Assembly (NCBI GenBank): GCA_038363925.1
Contig: JAQQWL010000011.1
Coordinates: 7,998,001 to 8,062,000 of the forward strand
Direction of reading: 5' to 3'
Length of the DNA stretch: 64,000 nucleotides
Origin: Apiospora phragmitis
Taxonomy: Eukaryota; Ascomycota; Sordariomycetes; Amphisphaeriales; Apiosporaceae
Shown: positions 32,962 through 44,561 of the stretch, piece after piece
Position numbering within the stretch: position 1 is the stretch's first letter
Layout of the letters: every line of letters starts with the position of its first letter
Notes under the pieces: model-generated
Database searches by the model: none
Told to the model about the DNA's origin: nothing
The model's input: only the letters and a program-made list of their open reading frames with translations
Translations under genes and position numbers: made by a program

Positions 32962-35900
32962 GACGATAGTCGCAATAACAGACCGTCGCGTCTTCCTCAA
33001 TTGCAAGAAAGATGTGTTGGTTTGGTTGATGGAATCAATATGATTTCACTCTTTGTGCCGATAAGGATAAGAAGATTTCGCGGGGTAGTAGGTCACAATT
33101 GAATTGACGTCCACTTCTAAGAAAAAGTCCCTATTGCGCAACAGCGACAACGATTGGCTGGATCCAGGGCAGCTCGGCAGCTGAACCTGGAATCAGCCGA
33201 ACATCAACAAGTGACCACCAGAACTGTCATGCCAATCAACCCGGTCGTGTATCGCATCACCACGTAACTGACTGATGAACCTTCATTCAATCAATTCAAC
33301 ATTGGCGGTGCCCCCAGTGGCACTTCGGTCCTTATTACTTCCTTTTACCATTGCGGCTATCGTTTGAGTATGACATCAGCCGTCTTCGATTCAAAATCAA
33401 GACTGACTCGGCGATTAATGCAGAACAAGTAAAGGCGGCAGTCCCAGTCTACCAAGCAACTAACTTGACACGAGCTGATCATGTTGTTGTCGATCTGGTG
33501 GGTCGAACAAAAGCTAGCCCTTACAGTCCAATCACCAATCCTTATGCGAGACTGCTATGTCTACAGTCTTGTCAGCTTGTCCTGTCCCACAATTTGACGC
33601 GTCGACAATGAGACAGCCGCATGTGCTGACTATATATAGCGGAAGCGAGGCGTACGGCTGTAGCTCCCTAGCTGATGTCATGAGATCAGCAATAGCGAGT
33701 TCCAAGGCGCAAGCAATTATGTAACACATGCGTAGGATCTGCATGGGAACGCTCGTGTCTGCATATCACCACCGGGGCCCCGCGGCCCCAATTGCCAACG
33801 GCATAACAAGGCACAGGGCGAGGAGAGCATGATAAAAGACGTGGCAGGGAAAGTTTGTATGCTGGGCCAAGCTCACGGGCATAGCTGCGGCACTGAGAAC
33901 TCAACCTTATCATGTGTCTTCGCTTGAAGTTGCTGCTGTCTCAAGGTGCACGTGGGAGGGACCGTCGATCTTGAGACGGGGTCGGTAGTACAAGTATTCT
34001 GCACGGCATCCATATACTGCTCAGCCGCTGGCAAGCAAGGGGATCATAGCTTGATGGTTGATAATCTCCGGCTGGCCCGGGTGATGCCCAGGAAGTGCGC
34101 GATGTAGCCCTACGTGCCTGAGTAGAAAAGCGCAATGCGTGCTTACATGGCGAGTGGCCAGGGTTGCGCCTGGTTCGCTAATTCTCGACTCCCGACTTGT
34201 CCAGTTGGGAACGCATATCAATGACGGATTTGTATAGTCACCAACCACATGCATCTTGTTTAAAGTTGGGAGTGATGCTTTCCCGCCAGGTACGACGGGC
34301 GACGGGGGAACCGTAGGATTTTAGATCTCGTCTCCGAGCTCCCGGCCGCTCAGACCTTGGGATGGCATGACTGAATGGGGTAACTCTCCGGGAGCTTGCC
34401 TGCTTCGGGTGTGATGCCCCTGAGTTAGTATGTAGTATTATTGTTCACGAATATGGAGACCTGGCCAAAAACTCGATGTAATTAGCATGCGAATATGAGG
34501 AAAGCCATAGAGAATACAGTACGGAGTATGTGTCTCAGGTTTTGAGTCTATCACCGACGCGTGCATATTCATCAGAGAAGCAAACCACGTTGTTATGTAT
34601 GTTGTTGGCTGTACATGCTTGCCCGCCTTTCTTTTTCATTGTTCGTTTCCCTCCTTGGTCGACTTGTAGATTTGCGAGATAACCTAGGCGAAAATACGAG
34701 AATTATCTCCCACGCACAGTGCAGGGAATTGTGGCAGGATTTACCTAGCGGCCAAAATGGGGAATGAAGTAAAGAGCCCTTATACCCGCGCTTACAGCTC
34801 GGGGAGCCACCCACTCACCTCGGTTTACTGCGCCTCTGAAGACCCATGTCGTGGGAGAAGACGAAGACGAGGAGGACAGGAAAACGAATTTGTGTTTCAA
34901 CATGTTGATGATGGTTTCTTTAATGAGTCTGTCATGCAGTCATGGTTCGTCAGGCCAGAAATCGACTGACAGAAGGTTGGGAGAGGTCGGTAATGAGGAT
35001 ATGCGGGTGGCTTGCATGTATGTAGTCTTGCTAGTTCTAGCATGGGTAGCAGCGGTTTGTTTGAGCGACGTGCATATCGAGGCTTGACAGAGTTGTGCAT
35101 TGGGTTGGGACTTTCGGTAGGCTCCAAGGGGCGCTCAATTGGGCATTTCCCTGATGGACAAGTATACGGATGTACTGCCCCTCTATCAGGCCCCAAAAGC
35201 TTCACGGGTATTGATAGGAGAGCCAAGAGCATGTGCGGACGATTGTGGTGCCCGCTACAACGATCGATCAGGTTTTACTGTTGCAATATCCTTCGAGTCC
35301 CCGCCAAGACACGGGCAAGACTCCGGAATGTGCCAGGCTTTTTGAGCCTCCTTCGATCCAGGACTATGGATGCCATGTATATATCCGTATCCACCCGCAT
35401 CTCTAATACAACCTTACGCAATGTATACTTAGGTATGTAGGTATACCGCCTCCACGGGTCAGCTCATTGGACAAATTGCGATTCCTACAGGAACTGGCGA
35501 TACTGAAGACAGAGTCGGTCAACACGTCGTGTATGTGTTGTGCCATCGTATGCATGTCTTAAGGTTCCTTGCAAAGCCCAGCGAAGCGTTGCTGTACGAC
35601 TTTCCACCAAGGAGGGACCGCGGCGGAATCTAATGTAATACCCGAGACGGAATCACATCAAAGTTAAGTTAATAGCTACCCAGCGATGCGAGTCATCTAC
35701 TTATTACTGGGTTGACCGTTGGAAATCGCATGCAGTAAGTTTATACGCCAGAGAGGACCACTTGAGACATTCTACCGAACCCTGATATTGATATACGAGT
35801 GCTACGTAAACGTTTATTCACAGGACTACAGTATACCTATGCCCTATTCGATGCGACTAAATGGAGACGATGCCACGGGGTCGAAATGCTACTTGCACAT

Positions 35901-38900
35901 CACGCTGAAGTCTCAGGTACCGCTACAGTATCCGCTGACGGTTGCAACCATACCCAAACCTAATTCGTTATCTGGGTGGATTTCTATAGGCCCGGCGGAC
36001 AGGACAGGTGCTGACTGCATTGTGCGATGCTTATGAGAAAGACATTACGAATCGCTCGTGACGTACACTCCGCAGCTACATATCGAACACGACCAAAACA
36101 ACAACTCTAATAAATCGATTGGGGGTGGTTGGCTCAGCAAAGATCGGAGCTTGCATACCAGAGTGGCTTTCTGGCGCCATCGCCGAGCTCTGGCACCGGC
36201 CGCGTGCTACAGAACTGGCCCAGCCATTGGCTACAGGCTACAGCATCTAACTGCAGCCCGCGGCTCTAGGCTATTTGCACAATAGTCGTTGCGCCAAAGA
36301 ATCCTCGGACTGCCAACCTCCCGCCAATAGATGGGAGATTGAAGAGATGGCTCTCCAATACCGGAAATGAACACCGTGAAAGCGAGCCAGCAAAACCTCA
36401 GTCTGTCTGGCTGGTTCCAGATCCTGTCTTCCTTGGCGCTGAACACCATTTCACACCGATTGTTTTGGTTGAATAGCATGCAGGCAGAGAACACACATAG
36501 AGGAGACATGGGTGGAAAGGCAACTTTCCTCCTTCTTCCCCTCTACCTTGTTCTGCCACAGAAAGAACTCTGTAACCTGCAGATATACGTACTGCTGACT
36601 TGATGATCAAATCGGAGTGATGGCCCAAGTACGGAACGAAGGCTTGCCAAGGCCTCGTAGACTTGATGGCGGAGGGCGTAGCGCATAAAGACCGATGGGT
36701 CTCTTGGGGTGCGTGGCCGGAAATCAAGGTTCAGCTTACCACTTCAGTACGAGAAAAACTTGGTCCAAGTGACCCGTGCCTGGGTGCCACTGTCTGACCC
36801 AATGTTACCCAAATTTCTCCTTGATCCCTTATGAATCCCCTGGAACGGTTTTTAGCTGCAGTAGCACCTGAGGGAGCGATGGTGTCTGGACTCTGGAGGC
36901 AGGATCTACGCTGTAGGTGATGCGATAAGATCGGATATTAACATCGTGCTATTACGTGTGTGCTGGAACTGGAACTGCAGCGCAGGTGCAGCAGTTCCAG
37001 CTAAGCTGCCTACACCACATTACATCCCAATACGTTGAACTTGGTAACCCAGGAGGCAGCAGGCCACTCACTGGAGACCCGAGGCGTGTGATGTGATGTG
37101 TAGAGTAGAGGTTATGCACCTCGGACAGAGAAACGAAACCCAGATGTGCATCCATTCCCTGCCCCCTGCCCCCCTGTCCAGTACCCTGGCAGCATGTCCG
37201 TACATATTGTCTGGTTCCTCACAACACCACCCCACTACGCAGGCAACGAGCAACGGGAGACGCCTGTTCAGTACCTGTCTGGTCTTGTCTTGCAAATCTT
37301 GTCACCCCGGCGGTACGGTGTCGTGACTGGGTCCAGAGGGTTTGTGAGGTGCCCAGGCGGGAGGAGAGGAGGAGTCGTCAAGTTTGGGCATGGCTCGACA
37401 TTGAGCCCGCCACGAACCAGCCCCAACGAAAGATGCTTACCGCGCCTAGGAGGATATCTAGTGTGCTACATACATGGTAGTCAGTTTGATCCTACTCCGT
37501 ACTCTAATAATAATCAATACGTGATGTGAAAAGTCCGGACCCAGCCATCCATCCACCTACCTGATTTATTACATGATTTATTACATACATTAATGATCTA
37601 CCGCGGATCTGATGATGGATGATGCTGTTGCAAAGCAAACCTCCCATCCACGAAAGACTACTAGTCTAGCCGTTTGGTTCAAGCCGACCGAGCAGATGAA
37701 CCCTGTATTTAGCATTGGCAGAGGCAGCGCAGGAGAAGGAAAAGAAGAAAAACGAGCGAGGCTACTCCATCGGAAAGGTAGTCCAGCACCAATGCTTGGT
37801 GTACCTAGCGCTGCTGTGGGTGCTTGAGATACAAAGATATTATGGAAAACTAGTGGGCTGGGCAGATGCTGCGTCTCGCTGCTCTCCACTAGTTAATAAA
37901 AATAGAGTACCTAACTTACCCAGCTAAGCACTGTCCATCGGCCCAGCCTGGGATGGGTGCGCCAGAGGGAAAGGGACGGAAGAAAAAAAAAATAACATGC
38001 ATCCTTGCCTCACTCGCCGTCATCAAGACCTGTTTCCGTCCCCTTTCCACCTTATCCATCTTTCTTTCTAGAAGATCGTCTTCTGTCCTACAGAGAAGTT
38101 TGTTGGTATTTGGAGCTTCTACAGTTGTGACCCTCCCCCTCCGCGTATTTTGGAAAAGGAAAGCCTTCAACTTCATCCTTCGTTGCCAGAAAAAAAAAGC
38201 TTCCATCTGCTTGTCAGTCGTCGACGCTCCCTGACAGTCCCTCACCCTCGGTTTGTTTGTCTCGTCTCATCGACTTTCGCACGGCCCCGTTCGTTTGTGG
38301 TCCAACCACTGTTCCGTCCGCCCATTTCAATCGTTCCATTTCTCAACGAATATACTCGAATTTTGCATCACCCGACAAACAAGAAGTTTGTTGTCGTACA
38401 ACCAACCTATACTTAATAAATAAGGACTCGTTCGCCTGGGCTTCCGTCGCCTTATTTGCTCCCGTCTTATTTTCAGCTGCCATGTAAGTTCGGAAGGATT
38501 CTCATCTGCATACTCCATTCTTCTCGACGCTCTTCATGTGAAATCGCCCCATGCGGGCGGGTTCTTGCTCTTGGGCAAGGAAGCAATTCGAGCAAGTCTC
38601 AGCCAGTGTCGATGTCTCGCCTAATTCTATTTGAGTTTCCTGGCACTGGCCGGATTGCTTCGCAAAGGATGTTTTACGCAGACTCCGTCCAATGAAACAG
38701 ACATCAGCCGTACTCTGTTTCCACACGCGTCCACAAGCCGCCTTCTGTCACCCCCAAGCTAAAACCTATGATACCCCTCCGACGCGCTCCGGGGAGATGT
38801 TTTTGTTTCCGCTGAAGACAGCCCCGAGAGCACAGATTGGAGAGAATTGGCGGATTGGTCTCATTGTCATTAACGAACAACACTAATTTTGAACTTCTCG

Positions 38901-39053
38901 CATCATGCAGCTGCCCGCGATACCTGGTCAATTACAGAGAGAATAGCCTCGAGACTCTGTTTCTCACCCGCCAATTGTCACGCTATTTCGGTACCCTCTC
39001 AAAGTCCTGTGGGCGTGCAGTGATTTCATTGACGCCCCCATCATCCCGCCTAT
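32962..39053. other. Long gene-empty interval
   Basis: The left few hundred bases are the ADE8 promoter. The right end, from about 38000, is pyrimidine-rich with possible 5' UTR splice sites (GTAAGT at 38484, CATGCAG ending 38910) and is probably the leader of the next gene. In between I see no protein family or RNA gene. The longest open frame (142 codons at 35012) has no features. A 12-bp direct repeat lies at 37562-37585. Confidence 0.45.
37562..37585 (+). repeat. Two tandem copies of a 12-bp AT-rich unit
   Basis: TGATTTATTACA occurs twice in direct tandem, followed by a partial third TACA. It lies in gene-free DNA and has no known role. Confidence 0.8.
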
Positions 39054-42019
39054 ATGCCTAGGTTCCCAGTCAATTTTCGGCGGAAATCGCAAGTTACTGA
39101 AGAGCACGATGCACCGGTAGAATCCTCATTCCGTGTTCTCGAGCGTACCGAAGTGGGGCCTGGCAAGTCGTTTGACGGCGGAGCAAGATTAATGAAAGCG
39201 ACTGGGGGAATCCCGAAAACCACTCTATCCGAGATCACAACAGAAGATAACATCTTCGCAAACATGAAGTCAAATCGGTAAGTGACAATCCACGAGCGAG
39301 CAGGGTCCCCCAAGTTCCCTGCACAGAAGGCGTGGAGTTCATGCAGCAACACTGGGGAAGGCACTATAAAATATGGAGTGCAATTCTCGACAGTGGCTGT
39401 CTGTCGCATAGCAGGCTTTTTTAGGCATACGATCCAGGCCCGCATCCCTACTGGGGCGACACACTCTCATTACTTTCTGAGTCACTGGGCTAATCAATTG
39501 AAGCGGCAGTGGTAGTTCTACGACAATCAAAACAACTTCTGACAACAGTTCACGTCATAGCAACGCTTCGACAGCCCCTTCTTCGACCGATTTCACTGCC
39601 ACACTGGAGGACGGGAGGAGTTTACCACGAAAGCCTGTGCATGACACACCTGGACACCACGCGCAAAAGTCTTCAGGGGGCGGGTTTCTGAAACAGGCTG
39701 GGAGGACGTTTTCCTTCGGCGGCTCTAAGAAAAACAGCCTGCCCACCATTCCCGCTGACGATCCTGTTCCTTCGGTTCCAGACAATTACGGTCCGCAAAC
39801 TCCAGGGAATAGATCGCGAGCGGAAACTGCCTCGACCATTACGACAGCGACGCCGCCCCAGGTGGAAGATCGAGATTTTAGACTCGACTTGGGAGGTGAT
39901 CTGAGCAACATGCTTACGGCCTTCAACAAGCGCGCCAGCGTGGCAACCGTAAAAGACGACCCCGGTCGGACGCCATTGGGCTCGCGAAACTTGACGGGTA
40001 ACCGTGGAAACCAGCCATCACCACTGCATCTTGATAAAATATCTGCCGTCGAAGCACCGCCCAAATCCTGGGCCAGCCAGACATCAAACGATGGTCTTCT
40101 CGCGAGAGGCCTTGCATCGCCAAGAGGGTTTGCATCGCCGCCCGCGATGGACGAGAACACGCCGCCTCCCGTTCCTAGGCATCGTGCCCAACCCTCGATG
40201 TCCAGCAGGCCGTCACCGCCGGAGGATGACGAAGATGCTGCTTTGCTAAAGGATTCGTTAGCAGCCACGAGTTACCTGGCTCGTTCAACAGGTGGACTTA
40301 GGGAAAACGAAGATACCTTATCCAATCTCCGCGGAACATACACCAGACCTACGAGGCTGGATGGCAAATCTGACGACGACAATCTGTTTGAGAACTCTTT
40401 CGGGCGTGCTTCTAGGTCTACAGGTCATGGGTCTAACAGGGGGCACGGTCCGCCACAAAACAAGGTCATGACTCCTGCTGAATTCGAAAGATACCAGCGA
40501 GACAAGGTCCGGCAGCAAACTGATTCTGGTAACAAGGACGTTTCCAGCGATGAAGAGGAGGATAACTACGAGGACGAGGAGGACGATGCTGAAAAGACAA
40601 AGGAATTGGCGAAGCAGAGGCGTAAGCAGGAGGCTCACATGACGGTCTACCGACAACAAATGATGAAGGTAACTGGAGAGCAGCCTGGCATGGCTCCTTC
40701 ACGGCCAAGTCTATCCATGTCGATGAGCACGCCCAATCTACCCCTGAATCTCACGCCAGGTCCAAGTGGCTCGAACTCGCCTCCGTCCGACGCCTCCGAG
40801 GACGAGGATGTTCCGCTCGGCATCTTGGCTGCACACGGCTTCCCAAACAAGAACCGTCCGCCGATTCGGCTAAGCACAGTAGGCTCCAATCCTAATTACG
40901 GGCGTCTATGGCGCCGTCATATTCCGTCGGTCCAGGTTCCGTTGCTGGGGATAACGCTCCTCGGCCTGGTGGTCCGCTTCCAGCCTTCGCACGCAAGCTG
41001 CCTCAAGATCCTTTCCTCGGTGCTGGGCTCATCAACCAGCCTCCTCGAGAGTCTTTTGCTCTTGGGGGAGGCGCACCCGCCCAGCAAAACCGAGCTGCAC
41101 CTATTGGAGGATTAGTCGGCGTGATTGCAAACGAGGAAAGGCAGAGGGCTTTGAGACGGGGAAGTCCGGCGATCGATGGGAAGCACGCACTCCCCTCATC
41201 CATGCAGATGCCGATGAACCCTGGCATGCCCGGGGGTTTCGATCCAGTCGCGGGCATCCCGCCTCAGATGATGTATCCCCAAATGCCAGTGACACCTGGT
41301 GACCAAGCTCAGCTTCAAATGACTCAGCAGATGACGCAATTCATGCAGATGCAAATGCAGTTCATGCAGATGATGACTGGCCAGAACACAAGCCAGACGC
41401 CCATGCATATGCATATGCAAATGCCAGGCCAAGGACCTCCTCGTCCTATGAGCCATATGCCGAGCCAGTCGATCGGGTCTATGTCAGACATGAACCGAAC
41501 CTCCTTCTTGGGCGACCCGCTCCAAATGGGCAATGGCAACAACAACGGCATGGGCAACGGTATGGGCAACGGTATGGGAAATGGCATGGGAATGAACAAC
41601 AACATGGGTATGGAATCAGTAAGAGGAGACTCCGCGATGCGAACGATGAGCATGGTTCACCCAAGCTCTTCTTCGTGGATGCAGCCACCTAAGGCTGGTT
41701 ATATGCCATCGATTCGGATTCAGGGTGCTGGTTACGCACCTTCTATCGCCCCTCCGAACGCAGCAATATCGGCCTCCCTGGTCGTTACCGGCCCGTCTCC
41801 AGCATGGCGCCCCTGGATGTGCATTCAAGGACTCAGACCATGTCCGGTGCTCTTCCCACCCTTTCAAAACTGTCTGGCGAGACCAAGGTAGAACGCGAGG
41901 ACGACGATGATGACGATGAGAAGGGCTGGGAGGAGCTCAAAGCGAAGCGCGAGAAGAAGAAGAGCCTCTGGAAGACGAAGAAATCATTCGGTAGCGAGCT
42001 CGGATCTCTCATCAGCTAA
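39054..42019 (+). CDS. Large low-complexity conserved fungal protein, two one-base frameshifts
   Basis: Exon 1 is 39054-39277 and exon 2 is 39504-42019. The 226-nt intron has a GCTAATC branch site. The N terminus MPRFPVNFRRKS and the Ser/Pro/Asp-rich body resemble uncharacterised fungal proteins I have seen. There is an acidic coiled segment (SSDEEEDNYEDEEDDAEK followed by a Lys/Gln/Arg helix). A Met/Gln-rich tract and GMGN repeats (about 41300-41600) lead to a charged C terminus (KGWEELKAKREKKKSLWKTK). The frame breaks twice. One missing T at 40896-40897 restores NPNLRASMAPS. One missing C at 41749-41752 restores SIAPSERSNIG. Corrected length is exactly 914 codons including stop. I know no biochemical function; it may be cytoplasmic or septal, but nothing here shows it. 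Confidence 0.8.
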
Positions 42020-43204
42020 GCGTGTGCGTTATTGTGGTTATTCTATTTGCATTAACGAGTGTCTTTGGGCATTTTGCGACGCCCTCCACCAATGCACCTT
42101 ATTTCGGCTAAGCATTTTTACCATGGGAAAAGTCCCAGTTAGATTTTCATTGGGTCATGCATGGCTCTTTTTGGGATATCAAAGAAGTCAAGTCCAGATG
42201 TCTTGAGGAATTTAGACGATGTCTGGACCTTATCGGACTGGGGATGTGCGACTTTGGACATCGCCAGTAGGATATACAGGCTTTCTTGGCTTGGGCAACT
42301 GGGGGGGGGGGGCAACATTACCAGGCGCTGGCGTGGCGGCATTGTTCATTTTCCTCTTCTTCGAACATTGGATATAACATACAAAAAAAAGCATGATGGA
42401 GAGTGATGGTTGAGGAGATGTGTTTTTTGTGTCAGGAGGTGCGAGACGGGCGAGGAGGCTGTTACCCACACACATACGCATCGCATTACGAGATGAATGG
42501 ATGGATGGAGCGAGTGATTATACCACGAACCCGGGCGGTTCTCGATTCGTGTTAGAACTCGCTCAGCCTACATACAAGCTAATTTAATACTACACATACC
42601 AGATCTACCCTCAACATACCTTCCTTGCTAGGCAGTGGTGATCAAGTCTTGCTACTGATCGATCTATAAATAAGAAAGTCGGTTATCTAGGATGTAGGCT
42701 GTCACTCCCGACTTTTCTACCCTCCAAAAATACCCTTGGGTACCTAAGGTATATCGTGGTGTTGTAATTCATCTGAACTTGCACAACACCCTATATCCTT
42801 GGATTTTCTTGCCGCAAAGACGTTTTACTGTAAAATTCCTGGATTCAGGCGAAACACCCTTTGAGGGACAATCTCGCTCTGTCGCGTTTGAGCCTCACAC
42901 CAAATCCGTTCACTCATATGCGCGTCTCCCATTAGATGCCAAGATCGTCTGCAACTAACATGATTGCATATTGTATACAATTGTCCGTTTGCATATTCAA
43001 ATTGAGTGTCATCTGCTTGACCATGATCCTGGCTGGGCCATCTCAAGCAGCATCACAAGCGTGGACTATTATTCACTATCAACACTACCTTGCTGTATCC
43101 ATGTCTCATATCCTAAAACGCCAGTTATCCGGTTTTTGGGAATCCAAGATTGGCCTCTCAGCCTAATTTGCTGTGGCCAAATAGCATCTGGCTTGCACCT
43201 CGCT
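42020..43204. other. Intergenic with a G12 run
   Basis: Two facing 3' ends (the large protein on plus, RIB4 on minus). It contains twelve G at 42301-42312, a likely sequencing problem site and a possible quadruplex element. No gene recognised. Confidence 0.5.
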
Positions 43205-43922
43205 TTAATTCATCTTGCCCTGAGCCCAAGCACCTCGCTTGACGCCGAGCTCGACGGCAGCCAAGCCCCAGTCCTCGCCGTGGTTGTGGCTGCCCGAGAG
43301 GACGCCCGCGCGCGCCTTGGCCTGGTCGTCGCTGAGCACCGTCAGCACGCCGAAGATGACGGGGATGCCGAGGTCGAGCTGCGTGCGCATCAGGCCATGG
43401 GACACGGCGTCGGAGATGTACTCGAAGTGCATCGTCTCGCCTTGATCAGCACGCCGATGGCGATGATGGCGTCGAACGGGGCCGAGGCCGTGGACGAAGA
43501 GAGCGCGGTCAGGTCGGTCGTCGAGGAGGCGAGGAGGTCGCCGGCTCCGCCGCCGCCGGCCGAGCTGGCTTGGACTTGCGATGCGGAATAGAGTCTGAGG
43601 CGAAGTTCCCGACAGGTTAGCTCGGCCTTGAATTCCCAGTGGAAGAGAGCTCCCCCGCAAAATTGGCAGATCCTGTCGCACTCCAACTCTACAAGAGTCC
43701 CAATTGCACTTACGATTTGACGGCAATGGGCAGCTCCCAAGAGCCCGGGACCGACTCAACCACAATGTTGCTCTCCTTCACTCCGCAGGCCAACAGCTTG
43801 TCCTTGGTGCCCCTGAGCAAGGGCTCGATAATAGTGGAATTCCAGCGGGCGTGGACGATACCGATGCGCAGGGCGCTGCCATCGTGCTGCTGCGGGGTCG
43901 GTCCCTTCAGAGAGCTTGCCAT
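43205..43922 (-). CDS. RIB4: 6,7-dimethyl-8-ribityllumazine synthase, one-base frameshift
   Basis: Condenses 5-amino-6-ribitylaminouracil with dihydroxybutanone phosphate, the penultimate step of riboflavin synthesis. Two exons: 43922-43714 and 43594-43205. The 119-nt intron has a GCTAAC branch site and CTCAG acceptor. [10 protein letters not shown] is the N-terminal signature. [13 protein letters not shown] crosses to LYSASQ. A Gly/Ser/Thr-rich insert of about 35 residues, common in fungi, precedes [39 protein letters not shown] and [14 protein letters not shown] complete the fold. Between IGVLIK and GETMHFE the frame slips: the coding strand reads AAG GCG AGA where AAG GGC GAG is expected, so one G is missing at 43440-43441. 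With it the protein is 199 residues. Divergent from the MutL gene. Confidence 0.94.
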
Positions 43923-44561
43923 GGTTTCTGATATCGCGGGGTTGTTGTTGTTGTGCTTCGGTGGTCAGGGAACGTAATTGAGCAAGAGAAATCAAAACGA
44001 TGTCCCTGAAATGAAGGAGATGATAGGCTGTTCGTTTCTTGCTGTTTCGCAAACGCAGGAGGGAGGTGAAGGTTCGGGTCTTTTAGCTGCTATGCATTGA
44101 GCAATCAATTGAGGAGGGGCACTCTCCTCCATTCAGCTGCTGTCCAGAGATGACGAAAGCCCGTACAGGGTTATTGATTGGCAGGGGTTTGTTTGTTTCA
44201 TGACTAAATAAGGTTAGCTGGCTTGGTTGCTTGCCTAGGCAATTGGCAAGTACGATTTGATGCAGCCCACTGTAAACCGTTTCTTAATACTCTCCAAAAG
44301 AAGGCGCAACGCAGCAAGACGACCGCGACTACCTCTTGTAAGTGCCTTCCCTCTCATATAGGAAAGGCCAATGTTTCAAAAAAGGATAAGAAAATATTAC
44401 ACCCTGTCAGGATGGCATCTTGAAGACCACCGGAATATATCACTTACACCCCATATACTGGTCTCTCCTGTATCCTTTGACTCGATATCAGTGCACCTGT
44501 CCCTGTCTATATCATTTGTTGTACCCTCATAATAATACCGTATTCAATCTGTGTGCCAACC
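43923..44561. promoter_or_regulatory. Divergent promoter region of RIB4 and the MutL-like gene
   Basis: 639 bp between outward-facing start codons. It includes GTTGTTGTTGTTG close to the RIB4 start and a pyrimidine-rich tract before the MutL start. No specific operator recognised. Confidence 0.55.

Noticed and set aside
33000..38000. Several 60-140-codon open frames in the large gap
   Set aside because: Overlapping on both strands with no domains; typical chance frames.
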